The position numbers and the translations under genes were made by a program. Positions 24,741 through 36,231 of a stretch of 64,000 nucleotides of DNA are shown here, one piece after another. How positions within the stretch are numbered: the first letter of the stretch is position 1; every line of letters begins with the position of its first letter. Source of the DNA: DASZBX01 sp035943635 (GTDB lineage Bacteria; Actinomycetota; Actinomycetes; Streptomycetales; Catenulisporaceae); NCBI GenBank assembly GCA_035943635.1, contig DASZBX010000033.1, positions 62,001 through 126,000 on the forward strand, written 5' to 3'. Under the pieces are notes generated by a model. It was not told the DNA's origin, did no database searches, and saw only the letters and a program-made list of their open reading frames with translations.

Positions 24741-25205
24741 ATGGCGCCCATAGCAGCAGGACGTTCGGTGAAGCCCGGGGAAGTCGACGCCGAGCGTGCG
24801 GAGCGTGCGCACCGCCGGATCAAGGACTATCTCCAGGCCCACTCTCAGGATTCGAGCGACATAGAGATCCTGGTCGAGGGCGGAGGTAACGATGCGCTGG
24901 TCGTCCCGCGGGCCGTGGTCGAATTGGTCGCGCACATGCTCGGCCAGTTGGCACAGGGACGCGGCGTCTCGGTCATCCCTTCCCAAGCCGAGCTCAGTAC
25001 ACAACAGGCTGCCGACATGCTCAACGTTTCCCGCCCCTACCTGATCGGGCTGTTGGAGACGGGTAAGATCCCTTTCCGGACGGTCGGGCGCCATCGGAGA
25101 ATCACGTTCGAGGATTTGGCGGAGTACAAGCGGCACGACGATCTTGAGCGGCGGTCGGCCGCAGACGACTTGGCGGACCTCGCCCAAGACCTGGGCCTCG
25201 ATTGA
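24741..25205 (+). CDS. HTH (excisionase/MerR-like) antitoxin of a PIN-type TA pair
   Basis: A 154-residue protein. A helical N-terminal half is followed by an excisionase-type DNA-binding domain (STQQAADMLNVSRPYLIGLL, then ETGKIPFRTVGRHRRI and LAEYKR). This architecture is common in actinobacterial antitoxins paired with PIN-domain RNases. The stop TGA is 2 bases before the toxin ATG. A locally AT-rich promoter region lies at 24680-24730. Because the partner toxin is truncated, this gene may survive as an orphan DNA-binding protein. Confidence 0.82.
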   Translation: MAPIAAGRSVKPGEVDAERAERAHRRIKDYLQAHSQDSSDIEILVEGGGNDALVVPRAVVELVAHMLGQLAQGRGVSVIPSQAELSTQQAADMLNVSRPYLIGLLETGKIPFRTVGRHRRITFEDLAEYKRHDDLERRSAADDLADLAQDLGLD

Positions 25206-25207
25206 TC

Positions 25208-25741
25208 ATGCCCTTCATCGTGGTCTATGACTCCAACGTTCTCTATCCGAACACGTTGAGGGATTTGCTCATCAGGCTGGCGCAGTCTGGAATCGTCCAG
25301 GCCAAGTGGACTGATCGCATCCTCGACGAGGTGTTCGACAACATCGCCAAGAACAGGGTCGATATCGATCCGGGAAAACTCGCACTGCTACGCCGGAAGA
25401 TGAGTGCCGCGATCGCCGACGTACGCGTGACGGGTTACGAATCGTTTGTCGACGTGGTGCGCCTGCCCGATCCCGACGATCGGCACGTGAGGGGACCTCG
25501 CGGCGTCACCCCTCGTCCCCTCTTCTTGCCGCCGGCGCCGGACCAGGTGCGCCCTGATGCTCGGCGGCTCGCGGCCGCTGCGAAGATGGGCGTGCCCGGG
25601 ATGCGAGGGCGGCGTGCGATGAGGTATCTTGATGTCGAGATAATTATCGCGCCACCCCTGATCCGACCGTTCCGCGACCACCCCCACACGACCGAGCACC
25701 CCAGCCGCCGCCGATGCCGGGCGCGGTGGAGCAGCAGGTAA
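25208..25741 (+). pseudogene. PIN-domain toxin, C-terminally truncated
   Basis: The first about 90 residues are a normal PIN toxin: VVYDSNVLYPNTLRDLLIRL with the first metal-binding Asp, then KWTDRILDEVFDNIAKNR and DVVRLPDPDDRHV. After RHV (near 25488) the frame runs on into unrelated Arg/Pro-rich sequence that is probably the acnA 5' region, and the C-terminal half expected after DDRHV (LAAA-like helix and the last acidic residue) is absent in all frames. A GAGGGGAC/GTCCCCTC inverted repeat (25489-25496, 25515-25522) sits at the junction. The ribonuclease is probably inactive, a deletion remnant. Confidence 0.72.
25625..25642. promoter_or_regulatory. Imperfect palindrome in the aconitase promoter region
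   Basis: TATCTTGATGTCGAGATA is an 18-bp palindrome with one mismatched pair, followed by AT-rich TAATTATC, 112 bases before the acnA start. It has the size of a MarR- or TetR-type operator. The regulator is not identified. Confidence 0.5.
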
Positions 25742-25753
25742 GGAGACCGACCC

Positions 25754-28468
<2,715 letters not shown>

Positions 28469-28637
28469 CCGTTGTAGCGGCGGCGGTACGAGGTGGGCAT
28501 GGCGCGCGTCTGGTGGAGCTTCTACCAGGCGCGTGCTGTGTTTTTCGGGCAAACTGGGTGGCGATTACTCGATCGAGTGAATTGATCACAATCGCGTGGA
28601 AGCCCTCGAAAACATGGCGGATGATCGGAGTCGCCGG

Positions 28638-29266
28638 ATGGTCGACATCGGGAGGTCGAGGTTGAGCACGCTCACAGAATGGGTCATGACGACGCATGCG
28701 GTGTTCGACGAGCTGGAGGTCACGCTCGCGGACTACGAGGAACTCCCCGAGAACGTCTGCGCATTGATCGAAGTCGTCGAGGGGCGGGCCGTCGTGAGCC
28801 CGAGTGCCGTTCATCCGCATGGGCGAATCATGGTCAGGTTGGGAGCCGCGATCGATGCCGTGCTGCCAGCGGAGTGGACTGTGACGGCCGAGGAAGACCT
28901 CAGGTTCGCCGATGTTCCGCTCTATTACCGCAAGCCCGATCTGATGGTTTACGCGGCCTCGCTGGCGGATGGCGAAGTGATCCGGCCGGAGCACGTGCTG
29001 CTCGTAGTCGAGATCGTGTCGCTGGGCTCTGAGAAAGTCGACCGTGAGTACAAGCACGCGGAGACGCCCGGTGCGGCATCCGGCACTACTGGCGGATCGA
29101 GCAGCGTCCCACCGTTTCCGCGCACGTCTTCGAGTTGGAAGACGCCACCGGCGCCTATGTGTCGACCGGGATTTACCACGACCGGCTCAAGATCTCGGCC
29201 CCGTTCACGATCGACGTCGACCTGCCCGCCCTCGCGGAGAAGAAGTCCAAGCCGACAGCGGGCTGA
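28638..29266 (+). pseudogene. Uma2-family nuclease-fold protein, frameshifted
   Basis: The start at 28638 (ATG, GGAG seven bases upstream) opens a Uma2 (PD-(D/E)XK restriction-like fold) protein: TLADYEELPENVCALIEVVE, LYYRKPDLMVYA and VLLVVEIVS carry the expected acidic residues. The frame breaks after REYKHAE near 29063. In another frame the family sequence resumes as GIRHYWRIEQRPTVSAHVFE and ends in a TGA at 29264-29266. Restoring one base after 29063 would give EYARCGIRHYW, so a single-base deletion is the simplest explanation. The first frame continues by chance into the DUF1800 gene. The typical catalytic core precedes the break, but the C-terminal strands are lost. Confidence 0.75.
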
Positions 29267-29327
29267 ATCCACCGGGGCGCGCGCCGCCCTTAACCCCTCC
29301 TTACTCATCCCGCGCGACACTGGTGGC

Positions 29328-30665
29328 GTGGCGGTGAATGGGACAGACGGCGAGCGTGCGCTGATCGGGCAGCTTCTGCGGCGGTCCGGGTTCGGGGCGA
29401 GCGGGGCGGAGATCGACGCGGCGGTGGCGGACGGGTATCAGGCCACGGTCGACGGATTGTTCGCGCCGGTCACGGATCCCGGGGCGGACGCGACACCAGC
29501 GCCGACCGGGCTGGTGGACCCGACCCCCACCGGGACGTCCGCGGCCGCCAAGAAAGCGGCGAACCAGCAGCGGACGGCGCAGGGGTACGACCTGCTGGCC
29601 TGGTGGATCGCGCGGATGACGGCGGCGCGCCGGCCCTGGGCGGAGAAGCGGACCTTCTTCTGGCACGGGCACTTCGCGACCGCGATCTCGAAGGTGCGCA
29701 GCGCGCCGATGATGCTGGCGCAGAACCAGACCATGCGCCAACTCGGCGGCGGGGACTTCCACACGCTGATGCGGGCCATGTTCACCGACCCGGCCATGAT
29801 GGTCTGGCTGGACGCCGAGGGGAACACGGCCAAGGCGCCGAACGAGAACCTGGCCCGGGAGTCGATGGAACTGTTCGCCCTCGGGGTCGGCAACTACACC
29901 GAGAACGACGTCCGGGCGGCCGCGCTGGCGCTGACCGGCTGGAAACTGGACCGGCTCGGCGCCACCGCGGTGTTCGAGCCGCGGGCACACGCGCCCGGGC
30001 CCGAGACGATCCTGGGCAAGAGCGCGGACTACGACGTCGACTCGTTCACCGACCTGCTGCTCGCGCAGCCGGCCAACGCGAGGTTCGTCGCCGCGCGGAT
30101 GTGGTTCCGGCTCGGGTCCTCGGCCCCGATCCCGGCCGACACGCTCGGCCGGCTGGTCTCCGCCTACGGCCCGCAGTGGGACCTGGCCGCGCTGGCCCGG
30201 GCCGTGTTCACCGATCCCCGGTTCACCTCCGGCAGCACCACCGACACCCGGTACGCACTGGTGAAACAGCCCACTGAGTACGTCGTGGGAACCTTGCGGG
30301 CGCTGCGGATCACGCCGCCGGCCAGCGGCGCGGACAAGAAGTCGGCGATCCTGCGCAGCGCGCTCAACGGCCTGGGCCAGATGCCGTTCGACCCGCCGAA
30401 CGTCGGCGGGTGGCCCAGCGGGCAGTTCTGGCTGACCACGGCCGCGATCCAGAGCCGGATCACCTTCGCGGACTGGGCGGTGCAGAACGGCGACATCTCG
30501 GCCGTGTCCGACGCGGCGGCCTCGGCCCGGATCGACGCGGCCGCGCACCTGCTCGGGGTGGACGCGTTCAGCGACCGCACCCGCAGCGCCCTGAGCGACG
30601 TGGCGGCCGACCCGCGGCAGCTTGTCACGCTGGCGTTACTGAGTCCTGAGTACCAAGTGAACTGA
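29328..30665 (+). CDS. DUF1800 family protein
   Basis: About 446 residues from a GTG at 29328 (a GTG at 29334 is an alternative). It has the DUF1800 core: FWHGHFATAISKV, NENLARESMELFALGVGNYT and VRAAALALTGWKLD, and a C-terminal part with FDPPNVGGWPSG. DUF1800 proteins are almost always encoded beside DUF1501 proteins, as here, and the pair is thought to act outside the cytoplasm, but their reaction is unknown. No signal peptide is visible at the chosen start. No clear Shine-Dalgarno, so the message could be leaderless. Confidence 0.85.
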   Translation: MAVNGTDGERALIGQLLRRSGFGASGAEIDAAVADGYQATVDGLFAPVTDPGADATPAPTGLVDPTPTGTSAAAKKAANQQRTAQGYDLLAWWIARMTAARRPWAEKRTFFWHGHFATAISKVRSAPMMLAQNQTMRQLGGGDFHTLMRAMFTDPAMMVWLDAEGNTAKAPNENLARESMELFALGVGNYTENDVRAAALALTGWKLDRLGATAVFEPRAHAPGPETILGKSADYDVDSFTDLLLAQPANARFVAARMWFRLGSSAPIPADTLGRLVSAYGPQWDLAALARAVFTDPRFTSGSTTDTRYALVKQPTEYVVGTLRALRITPPASGADKKSAILRSALNGLGQMPFDPPNVGGWPSGQFWLTTAAIQSRITFADWAVQNGDISAVSDAAASARIDAAAHLLGVDAFSDRTRSALSDVAADPRQLVTLALLSPEYQVN

Positions 30666-30777
30666 CCAGCGCAGGCGGAGTCAGGGCCCGTAGTCGGCCT
30701 GACCCGGCCCGCGCGACCCCGCGGGAACCACCCGCGGATCCCCGCGTACGACCCCGACGAACGAGAAGGCGGCAGCA

Positions 30778-32031
30778 GTGGACACGGTGACCCGGCGCAA
30801 GTTCCTGTTCGCCTCCGGAGTGGCCGGCGCGGGGGTGCTCGCGGCCGGCGGGACCGCCGTGACCTGGGATCTGCTGCACCGCACGGCCGCGCACGACCCG
30901 CTGCCGCCGGGGCAGGGGATCCTGGTCCTGCTCACCATGTACGGCGGCAACGACGGGCTGAACACGGTCGTCCCGGCCGCCGACCCGGTGTACCAGGGCT
31001 CCCGGCCGGGCCTGGCCTACGCCGAGTCCGAGGTGCTCGACCTCGGCCACGGCCAGGGCCTGGGCCTGAACCCCTCGATGACCGGGCTGCACGGCCTGTG
31101 GAACCAGGGCAAGGTGGCGATCGTGCGCGGGGTGGGCTACCCGCAGCCGCAGCACAGTCACTTCGTGTCCATGGACATCTGGCAGACCGCCTCGCCGACC
31201 GATCCGAGCACGTCCGGCTGGCTCGGCCGCTGGCTCGACCAGCAGCCGGACGACCAGCTCAGAGCCTTGCGCGCGGTCTCGGTGGGCGGGGTGCTGCCGC
31301 CGCTGCTGGCCGGGACGGCGAGCGCCGGGTCGACCCTGCCGCTGGGACAGTTCGGGCTGCCGGCCGGCGCGGCCGGCACGGGGCTGCGGGCGCTGGGCGC
31401 AACCTCCGGCCAGGACTGCCCGAACGCGGCGTACGCGGCCCGGGACACCGCGGATTTGTTCACGGTGGCCTCCGCGTTCGGCCCATCGCTGCCCAAAGCG
31501 GGACAGACGGCCGCCGCCGGAACCGGCGCCGGGGCTGCGGCCAGCCCTTTGGCCCGCCAGCTGGATATTGTTGCCGCCTGCATCGAATCCTCGGTGCCGA
31601 CCCGGGTCTACGCGGTGAGCCTGGGCGGCTTCGACACCCACTCGGCCGAGAAGGGCACGCAGAGCCAGGTGCTGGGCGAGGTCTCCGACGCGATCGCCGC
31701 CTTCCAGGCCCGGATCGCCGCCTCGCCCCGGGCCGCGGACGTGGCCCTGGTCGCCTACACCGAGTTCGGCCGCCGGGTCGCCGCGAACGCGAACGAGGGC
31801 ACCGACCACGGCACGGCCGGCCCGGTCTTCGTGGTCGGCGAGGCGGTCACCGGCGGTTTCGTCGGCGAACAGCCCTCGCTGACCGACCTCGATGCCGGGG
31901 ACCTGAAATACGGTACCGACTTCAGGTCGGTCTACGCCACCGTGCTCGGCCGGGTGCTCGGGGCCGACCCGGCCCGGGTGCTCGGCGGGAGTTTCCCGGC
32001 GCTGCCGCTCTTCGGGTCCGCCGCGGCGTGA
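30778..32031 (+). CDS. DUF1501 family protein with Tat signal
   Basis: A 417-residue protein beginning with a twin-arginine signal (TRRKFLFASGVAGAGVLAAG), so it is exported folded by the Tat pathway. The DUF1501 domain has the alkaline-phosphatase-like fold: ILVLLTMYGGNDGLNTVVP at the start, HSHFVSMDIWQTA, GGFDTHSAEKG and YTEFGRRVAANANEGTDHGT with metal-binding Asp and His. The gene follows DUF1800 after 112 bases with a GTG start and GAAGG ahead. Homologues are annotated as hypothetical or sulfatase-like; the substrate is unknown. Confidence 0.86.
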   Translation: MDTVTRRKFLFASGVAGAGVLAAGGTAVTWDLLHRTAAHDPLPPGQGILVLLTMYGGNDGLNTVVPAADPVYQGSRPGLAYAESEVLDLGHGQGLGLNPSMTGLHGLWNQGKVAIVRGVGYPQPQHSHFVSMDIWQTASPTDPSTSGWLGRWLDQQPDDQLRALRAVSVGGVLPPLLAGTASAGSTLPLGQFGLPAGAAGTGLRALGATSGQDCPNAAYAARDTADLFTVASAFGPSLPKAGQTAAAGTGAGAAASPLARQLDIVAACIESSVPTRVYAVSLGGFDTHSAEKGTQSQVLGEVSDAIAAFQARIAASPRAADVALVAYTEFGRRVAANANEGTDHGTAGPVFVVGEAVTGGFVGEQPSLTDLDAGDLKYGTDFRSVYATVLGRVLGADPARVLGGSFPALPLFGSAAA

Positions 32032-32686
32032 CCCGGCCGGCCGCCCGGCGCCGGCCCCGGGCGAGCCGGAACCCGGACCGCCGGCCCCGGCCGGCCCGGC
32101 GGCCCGCTCACCCGTTCGGCGGACCCCGCTCACCCGCCCGGCCCCATCCGTCTCGTCCGCCTCGTCCGTCCGCCCCGCCCGGCCGGCGTAACGCAGGACC
32201 GCGCCACAACCGACCCGCAGGCCACACCGGCCGAGAAAGTTGCGGTACGAGGTAACGGTGCGGTGGGCTGATGTGTTTCAGGCAGGTAACGGGTGTGCCC
32301 ACTGAATGAACGTCATATCTCCGTTCCGTAACGGCGCGGCGGGCCTGCCGGGCCTGCTCCGGCGGTGATCTCCAGGCTTGCAATTGTTGTTTCGGGCATC
32401 AATGAAATCCGGTACCAGAGCATGTCCACGACTGGACCACTGTCCAACATGGTCTAGACCATGGTCGTTTTGCCCGATTCGCGAACTACCGGGAGTGTCA
32501 GACGGTGGTCATACGTGTGTCTGAATCGTTACCGGTGCGAACAAATTATTTCTGCCGGGGTCTTCCCAACCCGGCGGGCAAAGAATACGTTGCCGGTCAC
32601 AACATAACCTCCGAATCGCCGGGCGGGACGGGCTTCCCTCAGGAGCCATTCCCCGGGCCGGCATCGTCTGAAGGGACCACCACGCA
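32032..32686. other. 655-bp gap: end of DUF1501 unit and promoter of the sugar ABC operon
   Basis: The first about 170 bases are very GC-rich with many self-complementary CCGGCC blocks, likely a termination zone. The remainder is more AT-rich and holds the DasR-like palindrome at 32448-32463 and the promoter of the binding-protein gene. No gene is supported. Confidence 0.5.
32448..32463. promoter_or_regulatory. DasR-like operator (dre) upstream of the sugar ABC operon
   Basis: CATGGTCTAGACCATG is a perfect 16-bp palindrome. Its 12-bp core TGGTCTAGACCA (32450-32461) is identical to the core of the dre sites bound by the GlcNAc-responsive GntR regulator DasR in Streptomyces; the two outer bases on each side differ. 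A related ACTGGACCACTGTCC precedes it. It lies 223 bases before the binding-protein start. Confidence 0.6.
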
Positions 32687-33823
32687 ATGTTGCGTAAGAC
32701 CGTCCTCACCGCGACCGCCGGCGCGGCCGTCATCGCCCTCGGCCTAGCCGGTTGCTCCTCCTCTTCCAGCACCAAGACAAGCGGCGCCTCCGCCGCCCCG
32801 TCGAACACCAAGGTCGGCGTCCTGCTCCCGGACACCGTCTCGGCAATCCGCTGGACCTCGGCCGACCCGGACGAGCTCAACAGCCAGTGTCTGAAGTACA
32901 AGCTGAACTGCACGATCGACAACGCCAACGGCTCGGACTCGGAGATGGAGGCCCAGGCCACCCAGATGATCAACGCCGGCGTCGGCGTCCTGATCATCGC
33001 CGACCTCGACGCCACCTCCGGCGACAAGATCGAGCAGCAGGCCAAGGCCGCGGGCGTGACGGTCATCGACTACGACCGCCTGGACACCGGCGGCACCGCC
33101 CAGTACTACGTCTCGTTCGACAACGTGGCGGTCGGCAAGGCCCAGGCCACCGCGCTGCAGCAGTGCTCGCAGGTCGCCAGCCTGAGCTCGGTCAAGTGGG
33201 TCGAGCTGGACGGCGCCCCGACCGACAACAACGCCACCCTGTTCAAGCAGGGCTACGCCCCGATCCTGACCGCCAAGTGGGGTGCCCCGCTGGCTGACCA
33301 GGCCATCGCCAACTGGACCCCGGCCACCGCCGGCACCACCTTCCAGACCATGCTCAACCAGTACGGCTCGCAGATCAACGCCGTCATGGTCGCCAACGAC
33401 GGTATGGCCGGCCCGGTCGAGCAGGCCATCGCCGGCGCGGGTCTGACCGGCAAGATCGCGGTCACCGGTCAGGACGCCTCCCCGGCCGGCCTGGACGCGA
33501 TCATGTCCGGCGCCCAGTGCCTGACCGTCTACAAGCCGGTCGCCGGCGAGGCCGACATCGCGATCCAGATCGCCGACCAGGTGCTCTCGGGCAAGACCCC
33601 GGCCTCCACCATCGGCGGCGAGGCCGCGACCACGGTCAAGGACCCGACCACCGGCCGTGAGGTCCCGTCGTACCTGGCCGCCCCGATCGCCATCACCAAG
33701 GCCAACGTCGCCCTCCCGGTGACCCAGGGCTACGAGACCGCCGCCGCAGTGTGCGGCGTCTCCCAGGCGATCGCGACCCTGTGCAACTCGAACGGCATCA
33801 CGTACACCTACACCGCCAGCTGA
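32687..33823 (+). CDS. xylF: Sugar ABC transporter substrate-binding lipoprotein, XylF-like
   Basis: A 378-residue lipoprotein: basic start MLRK, hydrophobic stretch, lipobox LAGC with C23 as the lipidated residue, then a Ser-rich linker. The periplasmic-binding-protein fold (type 1) shows VGVLLPDTVSAIRW, the hinge-adjacent LIIADLDATSG and VIDYDRLDTGG, and VTGQDASPAGLDAIMSG, most like D-xylose binding XylF. It captures sugar outside the membrane for the following ATPase and permease. The gene order binding protein - ATPase - permease - ROK regulator matches the xylFGH-rok7B7 arrangement of Streptomyces. Xylose specificity is inferred. Confidence 0.88.
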   Translation: MLRKTVLTATAGAAVIALGLAGCSSSSSTKTSGASAAPSNTKVGVLLPDTVSAIRWTSADPDELNSQCLKYKLNCTIDNANGSDSEMEAQATQMINAGVGVLIIADLDATSGDKIEQQAKAAGVTVIDYDRLDTGGTAQYYVSFDNVAVGKAQATALQQCSQVASLSSVKWVELDGAPTDNNATLFKQGYAPILTAKWGAPLADQAIANWTPATAGTTFQTMLNQYGSQINAVMVANDGMAGPVEQAIAGAGLTGKIAVTGQDASPAGLDAIMSGAQCLTVYKPVAGEADIAIQIADQVLSGKTPASTIGGEAATTVKDPTTGREVPSYLAAPIAITKANVALPVTQGYETAAAVCGVSQAIATLCNSNGITYTYTAS

Positions 33824-33925
33824 TCTGACAGCCGCCGGCTGACACAGCCGCCACAGTCCCGCCGGGGCCGGGTGAACGTCCCGGTCCCGGCGGACCAGCG
33901 GCACCAGAAGGAAGAAGTACAGACT

Positions 33926-33971
33926 TCCCCGGTCACCGGGCACTCCCGCCTGGGTGTGCGGTGACCGGGGA
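33926..33971 (+). promoter_or_regulatory. Intercistronic hairpin between binding-protein and ATPase genes
   Basis: A perfect 12-bp stem (33926-33937 with 33960-33971) around a 22-base loop lies between the two genes. It has no U-tract. Hairpins here in other ABC operons protect the upstream message or partly stop transcription, giving excess binding protein. Confidence 0.6.
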
Positions 33972-34025
33972 GACTCACGAACCGGCCGTCGCCGGACGCG
34001 ACGCGCTTAAGGAGAAGGCGAACAG

Positions 34026-34820
34026 GTGAGTACCGACATGACTACCCCGGTCCTGCAGTTGCGCGGGATCGAGAAATCCTTTGGTCCGGTCCAGGTCCTG
34101 CGGGGTGTGGACTTCGAGGCTTACGCGGGCGAGGTGACCGCGCTGGTCGGCGACAACGGTGCCGGTAAATCCACCCTCGTCAAGTGCGTCGGCGGAACGT
34201 ATCAGTTCGAGGCGGGCGAGTACCTCTTCGAGGGTCAGCCGATCCACGTCAAGAGCCCCCGCGACGCCTCCACCCACGGCATCGAGATCGTGTACCAGGA
34301 CCTCGCCCTGTGCGACAACCTGGACATCGTGCAGAACATGTTCCTCGGCCGGGAGAAGATCACCGGCCTGGACACCCTGGACGAGGACGAGATGGAGGTC
34401 CTGGCCAACAAGACCCTCGCCTCCCTGTCCGTCCGCACCGTCCGCTCGGTCCGGCAGAAGGTGGCCAGCCTCTCCGGCGGCCAGCGGCAGACCGTGGCCA
34501 TCGCCAAGTCGGTGCTGTGGAACTCCAAGCTCGTCATCCTGGACGAGCCGACCGCCGCCCTCGGCGTGGCGCAGACCGCGGAAGTGCTCCGCCTGGTCCG
34601 CAGCCTGGCCGACCAGGGCCTGGCGGTCATCCTGATCTCGCACAACATGAACGACGTGCTGCAGGTCGCCGACCGGGTCGCCGCGCTCTACCTCGGCCGG
34701 ATGGCCGCCGAGGTCAAGCGGTCCGAGCTGACCCACACCCAGATTGTCGAACTGATCACCGCGGGGCACTCGGGCAACATCGGCCTCACCCCCGGCGCCA
34801 CGAACGGAGTCGTCGCATGA
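34026..34820 (+). CDS. xylG: Sugar ABC transporter ATP-binding protein, XylG-like
   Basis: A 264-residue single ABC domain: Walker A GDNGAGKST, signature LSGGQRQTVAIAK, Walker B LVILDEPTAALG and H-loop ISHNMNDV. It carries one ATPase domain, in contrast to the duplicated about 500-residue XylG of enterobacteria, a form common in actinomycetes. The GTG at 34026 has GGAG eleven bases upstream. Its stop overlaps the permease start in an ATGA, so the two are translated in a coupled way. Confidence 0.9.
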   Translation: MSTDMTTPVLQLRGIEKSFGPVQVLRGVDFEAYAGEVTALVGDNGAGKSTLVKCVGGTYQFEAGEYLFEGQPIHVKSPRDASTHGIEIVYQDLALCDNLDIVQNMFLGREKITGLDTLDEDEMEVLANKTLASLSVRTVRSVRQKVASLSGGQRQTVAIAKSVLWNSKLVILDEPTAALGVAQTAEVLRLVRSLADQGLAVILISHNMNDVLQVADRVAALYLGRMAAEVKRSELTHTQIVELITAGHSGNIGLTPGATNGVVA

Positions 34821-36169
34821 GCGCGCCCACCCTGCCCAGCGTGCCCCCGGCCTCGCACCGATCCGACTCCGACCGGCAGAGCGCCCAACAGGGCCTCGGC
34901 GGCTACACCCAGGATTACATCGAGCGCCTGCGCGCCGGGGACACCGGCTCGCTGCCGGCCCTGCTCGGCCTGGCCATCCTGGTGATCCTGTTCACGGTGA
35001 TCTCCTCCGGCTTCCTGACCATCAACAGCGTCGAGTCGATGGTGGTCTTCGCCTCGCCGACCATCATCATGGCGATGGGCCTGGTCTTCGTCCTGCTGCT
35101 CGGCGAGATCGACCTGTCGGCCGGCACCATCTCCGGCGTGTGCGGCGGCATCACCGGCTCGCTGTTGATCATCCACCACCACGCCTGGTGGTTCGCCGTG
35201 CTCGGCGGCCTGCTGGCCGGCGCGGTGATCGGTCTGACCATCGGCCTGCTGCGCTCCAAGGTCGGCATCCCGTCCTTCGTCATCACCCTGGCCTATTTCC
35301 TCGGCTTCCAGGGCGTGCAGCTGTTCCTCGTCGGCAGCCAGGGCCTGACCTTCACCAACGGCGCCCCCGGCGCAAACATCATCAACGACATCGACTCCTC
35401 CTTCATGCCGGTGTGGCTGGGCTGGACCATCCTGGTCGTCATGACGGTCGGCTACGCGGCGCTGAAGATCCAGACCGCGGCCCGCCGACGCAAGCACAGC
35501 CTGCCGGCCGAGCCGATCTCGGTGATCTTCGTGAAAATCGCCGCGATGGCCGTCTGCGGCGGCGTGTTCGTCTACTTCATGAGCCTGAACCGGTTCCACT
35601 GCCGCACCGCGCTGTGCAGCGCGAGCTCGGCCGAGGGCCTGCCCTGGGTGGTCGGCATCGTGCTGGTGCTGTTCCTGGTGCTGACCTTCGTGCTCAGCCG
35701 CACCCGCTACGGCCGGCACCTGTACGCGGTCGGCGGCAACGCCGAGGCCGCCCGCCGGGCCGGTATCCGGGTCGACTGGATCCGCACCTCGGTCTTCGTC
35801 ATCGGCTCCTTCCTGGCCGCCCTGTCCGGCCTGGTGGCCGACTCGCAGAGCGGTTCCAGCGCCCTGTCCGGCACCGGCAACGTGCTGCTGCTGGCGGTGG
35901 GCGCGGCCGTGATCGGCGGCACCTCGCTGTTCGGCGGCCGCGGCCGGATCGTCGACGCGATCGTCGGCGGCCTGGTGGTCGAGGTGATCAGCTACGGCAT
36001 CAGCAACCTGATCCAGGGCTCCAACTCCGCCGCCTGGGAGGAGATCATCACCGGGCTGGTGCTGCTGCTGGCGGCCGGCTTCGACGCGGTCTCCCGCCGC
36101 GGCACGAGCAGCTCCGGCAGCTTCTCCAAGCTGCTGACCGCCCTGCTCCGGCGCGAGCCGAAGAACTAG
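34817..36169 (+). CDS. xylH: Sugar ABC transporter permease, XylH-like
   Basis: A 450-residue inner-membrane permease of the ribose/xylose (BPD_transp_2) type with about ten membrane segments starting near residue 50. The hydrophilic N-terminus (PPASHRSDSDRQSAQQGLGG) is cytoplasmic. Diagnostic stretches are LVFVLLLGEIDLSAGTISG and YAVGGNAEAARRAGIRV (the loop that couples to the ATPase) and GGTSLFGGRGRIVDAIVGG. Overlap with the ATPase gene fixes the start. The length, with an extra central hydrophilic loop, resembles XylH more than RbsC. Confidence 0.9.
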   Translation: MSAPTLPSVPPASHRSDSDRQSAQQGLGGYTQDYIERLRAGDTGSLPALLGLAILVILFTVISSGFLTINSVESMVVFASPTIIMAMGLVFVLLLGEIDLSAGTISGVCGGITGSLLIIHHHAWWFAVLGGLLAGAVIGLTIGLLRSKVGIPSFVITLAYFLGFQGVQLFLVGSQGLTFTNGAPGANIINDIDSSFMPVWLGWTILVVMTVGYAALKIQTAARRRKHSLPAEPISVIFVKIAAMAVCGGVFVYFMSLNRFHCRTALCSASSAEGLPWVVGIVLVLFLVLTFVLSRTRYGRHLYAVGGNAEAARRAGIRVDWIRTSVFVIGSFLAALSGLVADSQSGSSALSGTGNVLLLAVGAAVIGGTSLFGGRGRIVDAIVGGLVVEVISYGISNLIQGSNSAAWEEIITGLVLLLAAGFDAVSRRGTSSSGSFSKLLTALLRREPKN

Positions 36170-36231
36170 GGCGAGCCGTCGGGACGTCGCAGTAACAGCA
36201 GGGAACCAGCGGGCCGCCAGCGGCCACCCGA

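Noticed and set aside
28596..30665. A genuine Uma2-DUF1800 fusion protein of 689 residues
   Set aside because: The Uma2 sequence continues in another frame to its own stop at 29266, and DUF1800 has its own plausible start at 29328. The joined frame is a consequence of the frameshift.
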